From an uncultured Flavobacteriales bacterium (GTDB taxonomy: Bacteria; Bacteroidota; Bacteroidia; Flavobacteriales_D; Crocinitomicaceae): DNA of 10,173 nucleotides. The stretch is from positions 1 through 10,173 of the forward strand of contig CAJWCX010000022.1 of assembly GCA_913031405.1 (NCBI GenBank). Direction: 5' to 3'. Of this stretch, positions 1 to 7,195 are shown piece by piece; the first letter of the stretch is position 1; the number at the start of each line of letters is the position of its first letter. A program made the position numbers and the translations under genes. The notes under the pieces are model-generated. The model was given only the letters and a program-made list of their open reading frames with translations, had not been told where the DNA came from and searched no databases.

Positions 1-1050
1 GTTTTTCCAAAACACTTGATCCCCGGGTTGGGGGAAATAGGTGCCTTTGGACCATACATACCACAACAATATGGTGGTCCTGGACTAGATCAAATTTCTT
101 ATGGCTTGATTATGCAAGAGCTAGAACGATGCGATTCTGGTTTACGATCAACTGCTTCTGTCCAGTCTTCATTAGTGATGTATCCCATATGGAAATACGG
201 AAACGAAGAGCAGAAAATTAAATATCTTCCAAAACTCGCAACGGGAGAAATGATCGGATGCTTTGGACTAACCGAACCTGACTATGGCTCAAATCCCGGA
301 GGCATGATTACCAACTTTAAGCAGGATGGTGATCACGTTATTTTGAATGGCGCAAAAATGTGGATTTCAAACTCCCCTTTTGCTGATATTGCTGTTGTTT
401 GGGCAAAAGATGAAAGTGACCGCATTCACGGATTAATAGTAGAACGAGGAATGGAAGGATTCTCAACTCCTGAAATGCACGGAAAACTTTCCTTAAGGGC
501 TTCTTCCACCGGTGAGCTTATTTTTGATAATGTACGCGTTCCTAAGGCAAATATTCTTCCAGAGAAATCTGGTTTAGGTGCACCGCTTGGATGTTTAGAT
601 TCTGCACGTTATGGAATCGCATGGGGAGCTATTGGTGCAGCAATGGATTGTTACGATCAAGCGCTGAGATACTCAAAAGAAAGAACACAATTTGATGTGC
701 CGATTGGAAGCTTTCAATTGATTCAAAAGAAATTGGCCGAAATGATTACTGAAATCACAAAGGCACAACTGCTAACGTTACGATTAGGTGAATTGAGAAA
801 TGAGGGCAAAGCGACATCTGCTCAAATTTCTATGGCAAAACGTAATAATGTAGAAATTGCTCTTAATATTGCCAGAGAATCGAGACAAATTCACGGGGGA
901 ATGGGAATAACAAGCGAATACTCAATGATGAGACACATGGCAAACTTGGAGTCCGTTGTTACCTATGAGGGGACACATGATATACATCTCCTAATTACAG
1001 GAATGGACGTGACAGGGATTCCTGCTTTCACGAGAGAAATGCAAAAATAA
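1..1050 (+). CDS. gcdH: Glutaryl-CoA dehydrogenase (acyl-CoA dehydrogenase family), 5' truncated by the window edge
   Basis: This FAD enzyme oxidises and decarboxylates glutaryl-CoA to crotonyl-CoA in lysine and tryptophan breakdown, passing electrons to ETF. The frame is open from base 1 to a TAA at 1048-1050 (349 codons). By my recollection of human GCDH, about 50 N-terminal residues are missing, so the real start lies outside the window and the in-frame TTG at base 16 is not the start. Seen in the sequence: the glutaryl-CoA-specific block ELERCDSGLRS...SVQSSLVM, with the substrate-carboxylate Arg at codon 145-147; the flavin-contacting LTEPDYGSNPGGM near 270-308; WISNSPFADIAVVWA; the C-terminal IHGGMGIT; and YEGTHDIH, whose Glu at 967-969 matches the catalytic base of GCDH. 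The active-site Arg and the YEGTHD context favour GCDH over short-chain or isovaleryl-CoA dehydrogenases. The gene converges on the TPR gene, with 13 bp between stops. Function call is strong; the symbol rests on family resemblance. Confidence 0.93.
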   Translation, partial: VFPKHLIPGLGEIGAFGPYIPQQYGGPGLDQISYGLIMQELERCDSGLRSTASVQSSLVMYPIWKYGNEEQKIKYLPKLATGEMIGCFGLTEPDYGSNPGGMITNFKQDGDHVILNGAKMWISNSPFADIAVVWAKDESDRIHGLIVERGMEGFSTPEMHGKLSLRASSTGELIFDNVRVPKANILPEKSGLGAPLGCLDSARYGIAWGAIGAAMDCYDQALRYSKERTQFDVPIGSFQLIQKKLAEMITEITKAQLLTLRLGELRNEGKATSAQISMAKRNNVEIALNIARESRQIHGGMGITSEYSMMRHMANLESVVTYEGTHDIHLLITGMDVTGIPAFTREMQK

Positions 1051-1063
1051 AAATGCTTAAGGC

Positions 1064-2878
1064 TTAGGGGGTGTCTCCTCTTAAAATACGAACTCTCTTT
1101 CGAGCTTCGTGACCATATATGCTTGAGGGATAGTTCAAGAGTAATGTTTTGTACTTTTCCAAGGCGCCTTCCTTATCGAAAAGACTTTCTTCTAAAAGTT
1201 CCGCTGACCTAAACAATGCGTCATCAGCTAAAATATCTGAGGAATGAAACTTAATGATGTCGTCATAATAACCTAAGGCTCTCATTGAATTTCCTTGAAG
1301 CTCCATTGCTTTTGCTCTCTTAAATAAAATTTCATCTGCCAAAGAGTGAAAAGGATAATTAGTTTGAATACTATCAAACAATGAAAAGGCTTTCTCAAAC
1401 TTAAGCTGCTCAATAAATAAATCCGCCTTGGAAAACCATGCCATAGCGATATAATTTGAATCAAGCCCATAATTATCAGTAATCGTAACCGAAAGCTGAA
1501 TAGCGTCATTAGAAAGAAGCTTTGATGTGGACTGTTTTAAAACATCCAACTGAGATTGGGCAAAATCAAATTCACCTTCATAATAAAAGATTCTGGCATT
1601 TTTAAACTTTGCACGGTTCCCTATGGTTTCGTAATTAAATGCCTCACTGATCTGCATATACATCAATGATGCGTCCCAGATATTGCCGTTGAGGACTTCA
1701 ATATCCGCCATAAGCATTTTGATTTGTGCCTTCATAATATCCGTAATCATATTGGAAGCAGATGCATTAGAAAGAATCTGCAATGCTTTTTCTTTATCGC
1801 CGTGGTGAAAGGCTAAGAGCTCTGCATACTCCATAATGATGCTTAATGTTTTTGAGCTTAATGCCCCTAGTTCACTAACCACAGTTTCATAATTGGAAAG
1901 CACCTGCGTCAGCTCCTCTGGAGAATATGATTTGATCTTTGCTATTTTAATATAGCCTACATTCAATATGCCTATTTGAGCTTTTAATTTCAAATCACTA
2001 GAACTCGTTGTTAAAATGCTTTCCTGAAATGCGCGAATTGCTGTTTTATAGTCTTTATTTTCTCGACAAACTAGTGCGAAATCAAAAAGCCTCATGCCAT
2101 TGGCTTTTGACCTCATATCAACAGCAACCACCTGATTAAATACACCTGAAAAATTATCAACCTGTGAATACTGCCATATTAACATTTCTGAAAAAACAAC
2201 TCCGGAATTTTCTTTTCTGGCCCGCTCAAAAAGAGCCGCTTTTAATAGGACAAACTCTTTTGATTCCTCCGTGTTCAGGTCTAACCTTCTGATAAGGGCC
2301 TTCTGGACAGACTCGTTATAGTAATCATGATTATCCAAAAGAGAGAGGTAGGCCTCTATCATTTTTGACTTGTCTTGTTGTTGTGCATATAAATCTGCTT
2401 CTTGGAAATTAAAGGGGTAAGACTTGAACTTTTTCTTTCCTAAATCTAAAGCCCTCTTGGCCTCGTTAAGCATAGACAACGAAACAAAAGAATTAAACAA
2501 TGAAATACATTGGGATGGAGAGTTCGTGTGATTACTCATCAGGCCTTCATAAATCTTATTTGCCTTTGAATCCTCTCCTCTATCGATATAAAACCCAGCA
2601 AGCTGTAACTTCAAATCAAGATTATTCTTTGTTTTAGAAATTTCTTTTTTTAATGTTTTTTCTGCGCGTTTGTAATCTTTTGTTTCAATTAAACAATCAT
2701 AATATTTCTTGAATATAGCAAGCGTAGGGGTTTCTTGATAAATCTTTTCATAATATTCTAGAGCCTTATCAAAAGATCCTTTTCCGTAATAATGTTGTGC
2801 CAATTGCAGGTCCGAATCTGTCTGAGAAAAAACGGGTGTAATCAAGCCTATAAAAAGAATAAAAAGAATCTGTTTCAT
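1064..2878 (-). CDS. Secreted tetratricopeptide-repeat protein, periplasmic or envelope-associated, function unknown
   Basis: This 604-residue protein has an N-terminal signal peptide (residues 1-18: K, then an ILFILFIGLI core, ending VFS before Q19). With no lipobox Cys, it is predicted to be periplasmic or loosely outer-membrane associated. A TPR unit follows at about 23-52 (YYGKGSFDKALEYYEKI), with further helical repeats to about 140, a less regular alpha-helical middle, and a clear C-terminal TPR block at about 478-604. That block has units of the form LFDSIQTNYP...LADEILFKRA and ALEKYKTLLLNYPSS, resembling the TPR_6 repeats of YbgF/CpoB and BamD-type proteins. The ending EARKRVRILRGD recalls TPR proteins that recur in Flavobacteriia (from memory). 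The start ATG at 2876-2878 lies 2 bp after the stop of the lipoprotein gene, so the two are probably translationally coupled and downstream of serS. TPR proteins scaffold complexes; no enzymatic motif is seen and the partner is unknown. Confidence 0.88.
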   Translation of the reverse strand: MKQILFILFIGLITPVFSQTDSDLQLAQHYYGKGSFDKALEYYEKIYQETPTLAIFKKYYDCLIETKDYKRAEKTLKKEISKTKNNLDLKLQLAGFYIDRGEDSKANKIYEGLMSNHTNSPSQCISLFNSFVSLSMLNEAKRALDLGKKKFKSYPFNFQEADLYAQQQDKSKMIEAYLSLLDNHDYYNESVQKALIRRLDLNTEESKEFVLLKAALFERARKENSGVVFSEMLIWQYSQVDNFSGVFNQVVAVDMRSKANGMRLFDFALVCRENKDYKTAIRAFQESILTTSSSDLKLKAQIGILNVGYIKIAKIKSYSPEELTQVLSNYETVVSELGALSSKTLSIIMEYAELLAFHHGDKEKALQILSNASASNMITDIMKAQIKMLMADIEVLNGNIWDASLMYMQISEAFNYETIGNRAKFKNARIFYYEGEFDFAQSQLDVLKQSTSKLLSNDAIQLSVTITDNYGLDSNYIAMAWFSKADLFIEQLKFEKAFSLFDSIQTNYPFHSLADEILFKRAKAMELQGNSMRALGYYDDIIKFHSSDILADDALFRSAELLEESLFDKEGALEKYKTLLLNYPSSIYGHEARKRVRILRGDTP

Positions 2879-2880
2879 TT

Positions 2881-3423
2881 TTAATTTAATCCAGCTCTTA
2901 ATCGCGCAGAAAAAGCAATCAGCTCGTTATGTAAGCGTTGATAAATCTCCAAAAATTGTGCCCTTGTCTTGTCGTACTCTTCATATAGGGTTTTGATCTG
3001 ATTAACCTTCTTTGTTTCAAAGTCTATATATTCATTGTATAATTCTCTTTTTCCATACCCATTCAAAATATCTGAGCCAAGCTTGACTAATTGTTCCTTC
3101 TCTTCTATTAAGCTCACTTTGAGACGAGCCTCCTCCTTTCCTAAGGGTCCAAGCATCTTCCTCATTCGTTTGTAATCATTCATTTTTTTTCCAATTACAA
3201 GGTTGATGGAGTCCGGTGAGTAATTCTGTTTTATTTGTCGCTCAACCTCATAAGTAGACATTTGAAGAGCGGAAATGCTATCGATTTTAATTTTTAAAAA
3301 TGCTTTTTCAATTCCTTCAACTTGCCCTATTAAACTATCAACACGTGCACTCTGATCTTCCTTCTCAAAATCCGAGCAAGAAAACAAATAAACACACAGT
3401 ATTATCCCTATTTTTCTTTTCAT
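2881..3423 (-). CDS. Small coiled-coil lipoprotein, possibly surface-exposed, function unknown
   Basis: This 180-residue protein has a lipoprotein signal peptide: K2-R3-K4, a short hydrophobic core and the lipobox LFSC with Cys16 as the lipidation site. The residues right after the Cys are S-D-F-E-K-E-D. This resembles the acidic lipoprotein export signal of Bacteroidota (an SDDFE-like form is reported for Flavobacterium johnsoniae, from memory), so transport to the outer leaflet is possible. The mature part is almost wholly charged and helical, with probable coiled coils at about 25-70 and 90-175 (many E, K, L, I; no recognisable enzyme motif). The start ATG at 3421-3423 sits 30 bp after the serS stop. 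Its own stop is 2 bp before the TPR gene start, implying co-expression with that protein and perhaps a physical complex. I do not recognise a named family. Confidence 0.85.
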   Translation of the reverse strand: MKRKIGIILCVYLFSCSDFEKEDQSARVDSLIGQVEGIEKAFLKIKIDSISALQMSTYEVERQIKQNYSPDSINLVIGKKMNDYKRMRKMLGPLGKEEARLKVSLIEEKEQLVKLGSDILNGYGKRELYNEYIDFETKKVNQIKTLYEEYDKTRAQFLEIYQRLHNELIAFSARLRAGLN

Positions 3424-3453
3424 ACAATGGGTCTCTTAATTGTTTTCACAACT

Positions 3454-4725
3454 TTAATTAATTGTTTCAAAGCCCGTGTAGCGAACCAGTGCGTCTGGAA
3501 CTTTAATTCCATCCACTCCTTGATGGTTTTCCAATAAAGCAGCCACAATTCTAGGTAGGGCCATAGCAGAACCGTTTAAGGTGTGGCATAATTTAGATTT
3601 TTTTTTCGCATCCTTATATCTCAGCTTCAATCTATTCGATTGAAAAGTGTCAAATCTAGAAACGGAGCTCACCTCAAGCCATTTTTGCTGTCCTGCAGAA
3701 TAAACCTCAAAATCATAGGTGATTGCTGCAGCAAAGCCAGTGTCACCTCCGCAGAGTTTTAAAATCCTATACTGTAGGTTTAGCTTCTGTAGGAGTCCCT
3801 TTACGTGCTCAATCATTTCTTTTAAAGCGCTATCTGCATTCTCGGGTGTTTCAATACGAACTATTTCAACTTTATCAAACTGATGCAGCCTGTTGAGCCC
3901 TCTTACATCCTTGCCATAACTTCCAGCCTCCCTTCTAAAGCAAGGGGTATGTCCCGTTATTTTTATTGAAAAATCCGAGTTCGGCAATAAGACGTCTCTA
4001 TACATATTTGTCAGTGGCACCTCTGCTGTTGGGATTAAGTACAAGTCTTCCGAGCCCACGTGATACATCATTCCCTCCTTGTCCGGAAGCTGCCCCGTTC
4101 CCATACCACTTTCTTCATTAACCATTAAGGGAGAGCTATATTCTTCGTAACCGGCCTTTGCTGCTTCGTCCAAAAAGAAGGAAATTAACGCCCGTTGAAG
4201 TTTTGCCCCTTTTCCTTTATAAAATGGGAAACCCGCCCCGGTTACCTTAACACCAAGCTCAAAGTCGATTAAGCCATATGTTTTTGCCAAATCCCAATGA
4301 GGGTAAATGGCTCGATCTTTTCCTGGTGACTCACCATACTCAAAAATCACCTCGTTGTCATCTGCATCCTTACCGTGTGGCACCTCTGAATGTGGGATGT
4401 TGGGGATTGTTAAAATGGTTTGGTAAAGTCTTTTTTGTAAGCTCTCAACTTTTACCTTTTGTTCTGACTCCTGCTTTTTTAAATCAACACTTTGTTGTTT
4501 CAGCTCATCTGCTTTTTCTCTTTCTCCAGAGCTGTAACATTGACCCACTTGTTTGGATATCATGTTAAGGTTGGCAGAAAGTTTCTGCAATGCGGTTTTT
4601 TCATCCCTCCATTCCTGATCTGTCAAAAGAATCTGCTCAATCTCTTTCGTTGAGTCAATACCTCTTTTTTTCAATCCTTCAATGACCTCTGCTTTGTTTT
4701 CTTTGATCCGCTGAATTTCAATCAT
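3454..4725 (-). CDS. serS: Serine--tRNA ligase (seryl-tRNA synthetase)
   Basis: This cytoplasmic class II aminoacyl-tRNA synthetase charges tRNA-Ser, and tRNA-Sec where present, with serine using ATP. The 423-residue length is normal for bacterial SerRS. The N-terminal 100 or so residues start MIEIQRIKENK and form the long antiparallel coiled-coil arm that grips the long variable arm of tRNA-Ser (about 30-100). The catalytic domain shows the serine-binding TAE at 233-235, motif 2 FRREAGSYGKD from F263 (with the ATP-contacting Arg and Glu 266), and motif 3 LNGSAMALPRIVAALLENHQ with the invariant Arg at 392. All key residues are present. The start ATG at 4723-4725 matches the usual SerRS N terminus. 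It has no Shine-Dalgarno, only an AT-rich leader, which is normal in Bacteroidota. It is the first gene of a leftward operon with the lipoprotein and TPR genes, and is divergent from the histidine kinase gene. Confidence 0.98.
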   Translation of the reverse strand: MIEIQRIKENKAEVIEGLKKRGIDSTKEIEQILLTDQEWRDEKTALQKLSANLNMISKQVGQCYSSGEREKADELKQQSVDLKKQESEQKVKVESLQKRLYQTILTIPNIPHSEVPHGKDADDNEVIFEYGESPGKDRAIYPHWDLAKTYGLIDFELGVKVTGAGFPFYKGKGAKLQRALISFFLDEAAKAGYEEYSSPLMVNEESGMGTGQLPDKEGMMYHVGSEDLYLIPTAEVPLTNMYRDVLLPNSDFSIKITGHTPCFRREAGSYGKDVRGLNRLHQFDKVEIVRIETPENADSALKEMIEHVKGLLQKLNLQYRILKLCGGDTGFAAAITYDFEVYSAGQQKWLEVSSVSRFDTFQSNRLKLRYKDAKKKSKLCHTLNGSAMALPRIVAALLENHQGVDGIKVPDALVRYTGFETIN

Positions 4726-4730
4726 AAATA

Positions 4731-4750
4731 TAATTTGTTAAACAAAATTA
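4731..4750. repeat. Imperfect inverted repeat overlapping the candidate serS promoter
   Basis: TAATTTGTT (4731-4739), one spacer base, then AACAAAATTA (4741-4750). The right arm reverse-complements to TAATTTTGTT, so the arms match except for one bulged T. It ends 6 bp before the serS ATG (mRNA sense) and contains the candidate -7 element. It could be an operator or a weak leader hairpin, but an AT-only palindrome of this size can arise by chance. Confidence 0.3.
4743..4750 (-). promoter_or_regulatory. Candidate -7 promoter element for the serS operon (Bacteroidota type)
   Basis: Read on the minus strand this is TAATTTTG, an exact fit to the Bacteroidota primary-sigma -7 consensus TAnnTTTG. 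It lies 17 bp upstream of the serS ATG, implying a very short leader. I found no good TTTG -33 element at the expected spacing (about 19-21 bp further upstream), so the call rests on the -7 match and position only. In such AT-rich DNA a chance match is quite possible. Confidence 0.35.
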
Positions 4751-4870
4751 CACAATTGAAAAAAGAATAAGAGGGATTTCTTTTGATTAAAAAGGTTGGT
4801 AGATTTATCAAGGTGTTAAAAATGGTTAAGTTTCCTTTAAGAATGGACTGATTTTATTTAGATTCGTTTA

Positions 4871-6499
4871 GTGTTGAGAAAAAATAAAATAAGCCTTGCC
4901 GTACTCTTGCTGGCCATCTCTATTATAAGCCTTATTGTTGTTCAGTGGTATCAGCTCTATACCACTTATCATCGAAAATCTAAAGAGCTTGATGAAAAAA
5001 TAATGTCGTTTCAAGACAAAATTTCATTTCGACATGAGAAAGCCGAAGACTATCGAAGATATATGAACATTGTCAACGAAGACTTTAGTCTTCAATACAA
5101 AGAAATTCTTAAAGCTGAATTCAAAAATTTAGTCCCAACAAAAGAAAATATCACAATTAGCGATACCTTAATAAATAGCAAGGGTAAGCGAGAAGAATAT
5201 CTTGTGATTAAGGGAAGAGCTTTCGATTCCATTTCCGGGTTATCCGCCGAACAACGTGTTTTAGCTAAAAACTATAAAGAGATCAAAGATGTGTTTCAGG
5301 GCAACTCTGGAGTTTTACCTGGGTCTAAGGACTCAGGTCAAGTGGCCATTGAGTTAAATCAAAAAGCCATTCAACAAATCTTTAAAAAAGCAAAATACAT
5401 CAACGAAATGATGATCCAAGCATTTCGCGAAAACGTTCTGGAAACTCCACAGAAAAGAGTTGATCCAGTTTTTTTAGATTCCATAATCTCTTACGAAATC
5501 AAAGGAGAACTATTGCCCCAAAAATATGCCTTTTGCGTGTATCAAAAAGATCAAAAAGCGGTTGTTTTTAATGTCGTTTCTCAAAATTACAACACTCAGA
5601 TCGACTTTGATTCTTTAAACTACGTTTCCCTTTTCCGCAACAACGCCTTCAGCGATCCCTTATATTTACAAATTTCGTTTCCAGGAAAGAACCGATTTAT
5701 TTTGAAAGAAATGTCCTTAACCATCGTTGGGTCCGTTCTAATTGTTATTGTCGTATTGTTTGCACTTGTGTTTATGTTTAAAACCATTATTGAACAAAAA
5801 CGTCTTTCAGAGCTCAAGGGTGGTTTTATTTCCAATATGACACATGAATTCAAAACCCCTATTTCAACAATAGCACTTGCTTGTGAAGCTATACAAGATG
5901 TAGACGTGACCAAAGAGGGCCAGAATGAGACCATGAGGCCCTTTATTGAAATGATTCAACAAGAAAATCGTCGGCTTGAAATTTTAGCTGAGAGTATTTT
6001 AGAAAGCTCCATGCTCGAAAAAGAAAATATAAAGTGGGGGCAAGATCAAATAGATATTGTTGAGGTTGCTTCTGTGGTTATCAATAATGCCTTGTTCCGA
6101 AAAGGAAAAGAAAATTGCGAAATACAACTTACATTCTCTGATGAGTCTATAATTGTATTATGCGATCGGCTTCATTTTAGAAACTTATTATCCAATCTAG
6201 TTGACAACAGCATAAAATATAGTGACGGTAAAGCCCATATTTCAATAGACATAAAACAAACCCAGAAAAATGTCGTTTTAACCATTTCAGATTTAGGAAT
6301 TGGCATAAAAAAAGAACACCTCAATAAAATATTTGATAAATTGTACCGTGTTCCTACAGGTAACCTCCATAATGTGAAAGGCTTTGGCCTTGGATTGAAT
6401 TATGTAAAGCGGATTTGTGACGGGTACAATTGGTTCATTAATGTCAATAGCAAAATTGGAAAGGGCACAACATTTGTTATAACAATGAATAAAGAATGA
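4871..6499 (+). CDS. Sensor histidine kinase, RprX-like, with a large extracytoplasmic sensor domain
   Basis: This inner-membrane kinase (542 residues) has TM1 at about 7-27, an extracytoplasmic domain at about 28-280, TM2 at about 283-303, then HisKA and HATPase_c domains. The H box is NMTHEFKTPIS with His325 as the phosphorylated residue. The N box is NLVDNSIKYS (Asn446), G1 is DLGIGI (Asp474), the F box is IFDKLYRV, and G2 is GFGLGL from Gly504. All are intact, so it should be active. No HAMP domain is evident; TM2 runs almost straight into the dimerisation helix. No ATG serves the N terminus: an in-frame TAG lies at 4859-4861 and the first in-frame ATG is beyond TM1, so the start is GTG 4871 or TTG 4874. 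The stop overlaps the next gene by 4 bp (ATGA), marking the response regulator as partner. The sensor domain resembles no fold I can name, so the signal is unknown. Confidence 0.93.
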   Translation: MLRKNKISLAVLLLAISIISLIVVQWYQLYTTYHRKSKELDEKIMSFQDKISFRHEKAEDYRRYMNIVNEDFSLQYKEILKAEFKNLVPTKENITISDTLINSKGKREEYLVIKGRAFDSISGLSAEQRVLAKNYKEIKDVFQGNSGVLPGSKDSGQVAIELNQKAIQQIFKKAKYINEMMIQAFRENVLETPQKRVDPVFLDSIISYEIKGELLPQKYAFCVYQKDQKAVVFNVVSQNYNTQIDFDSLNYVSLFRNNAFSDPLYLQISFPGKNRFILKEMSLTIVGSVLIVIVVLFALVFMFKTIIEQKRLSELKGGFISNMTHEFKTPISTIALACEAIQDVDVTKEGQNETMRPFIEMIQQENRRLEILAESILESSMLEKENIKWGQDQIDIVEVASVVINNALFRKGKENCEIQLTFSDESIIVLCDRLHFRNLLSNLVDNSIKYSDGKAHISIDIKQTQKNVVLTISDLGIGIKKEHLNKIFDKLYRVPTGNLHNVKGFGLGLNYVKRICDGYNWFINVNSKIGKGTTFVITMNKE

Positions 6500-7194
6500 C
6501 TGTGATAAAAAACATATTGTTAGCAGAGGATGATGAAAACCTCGGAAAATTATTGACCACCTTCCTAAAAGCCAAGGGGTTTCATGTAGAGCTTGCTAAA
6601 AATGGCAAATCTGCCTATGAGCTTTTTAACAATCCCAAACATTCTTTTAGCCTGTTAATTTTGGATGTTATGATGCCTGAAATGGACGGTTTTACATTGG
6701 CTGAAGAAATTAGACTTTTAGACAAAAACATTCCTTTTTTATTTCTTTCAGCGAAATCTATGAAAGAGGATAAGCTAAGGGGTTTTCGTGTCGGTGCAGA
6801 CGACTATATTACCAAGCCTTTTTCAATGGAGGAGCTTCTGGCTAGAGTGACTGTTATCTTAAAAAGGATTGAAGCTAAAAAAACTAATGTTCAAGAGAAA
6901 TTAAATGTTGGGCGGATTGAATATGAGCCTGAGTTAAGTCTACTTCACCTCAATGAAGGAATAAAAAAACTAACCACAAAAGAGAACATGTTGCTTCGCC
7001 TATTGGTACAGAATCAAAACGAGCTACTCGATCGTCAAGCTGCGCTACGTGCTGTTTGGGGGGATGACAATTATTTTAACGGGAGAAGCATGGATGTTTA
7101 CATCGCCAAGCTAAGGAAGCTGTTGAAAGAAGATGCCAATATAGAAATAATGAATGTTCATGGGATTGGTTTTAAGTTGCTCGTAAAGCAATAA
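6496..7194 (+). CDS. OmpR/PhoB-family response regulator, RprY-like
   Basis: This 232-residue cytoplasmic transcription factor is phosphorylated by the overlapping kinase. The receiver domain (about 5-120) has the acidic pair D12/D13, the phosphoacceptor D57 in LDVMMPEMDGF, S85 and K107 in ITKPFSMEEL, so the phosphorylation pocket is complete. The C-terminal winged-helix DNA-binding domain (about 135-230) carries LTTKENMLLRLL and DDNYFNGRSMDVYIAKLRK, then a wing strand near NVHGIGFKL. These blocks closely match RprY of Bacteroides and relatives as I remember it. Paralogues of this type are common in the phylum, so orthology is not claimed. The start ATG at 6496-6498 lies inside the kinase stop (4-bp overlap), and the flippase ATG is 1 bp after its stop, so all three genes are probably on one mRNA. 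The DNA target is unknown; autoregulation or control of downstream polysaccharide genes is inference. Confidence 0.96.
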   Translation: MTVIKNILLAEDDENLGKLLTTFLKAKGFHVELAKNGKSAYELFNNPKHSFSLLILDVMMPEMDGFTLAEEIRLLDKNIPFLFLSAKSMKEDKLRGFRVGADDYITKPFSMEELLARVTVILKRIEAKKTNVQEKLNVGRIEYEPELSLLHLNEGIKKLTTKENMLLRLLVQNQNELLDRQAALRAVWGDDNYFNGRSMDVYIAKLRKLLKEDANIEIMNVHGIGFKLLVKQ

Positions 7195-7195
7195 T

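Noticed and set aside
1282..1509. 75-codon open frame on the - strand within the TPR gene
   Set aside because: It is another frame of the same strand inside a clear TPR coding region, with no supporting motif.
4278..4568. 96-codon open frame on the + strand opposite serS
   Set aside because: It lies wholly inside the well-supported serS gene, has no recognisable protein features, and Cys/Phe/Leu-rich composition typical of an antisense shadow.
4800..4870. Possible promoter for the histidine kinase operon (TAGATTTA 4800, TAAGTTTC 4827, TAGATTCG 4859)
   Set aside because: Each differs from TAnnTTTG by one base and none has a well-spaced TTTG -33 element. The last would give an almost leaderless GTG-start message, which is too speculative to annotate.
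5620..5934. 104-codon open frame on the - strand inside the histidine kinase gene
   Set aside because: It runs antisense to TM2 and the H box of an intact kinase; no independent coding evidence.
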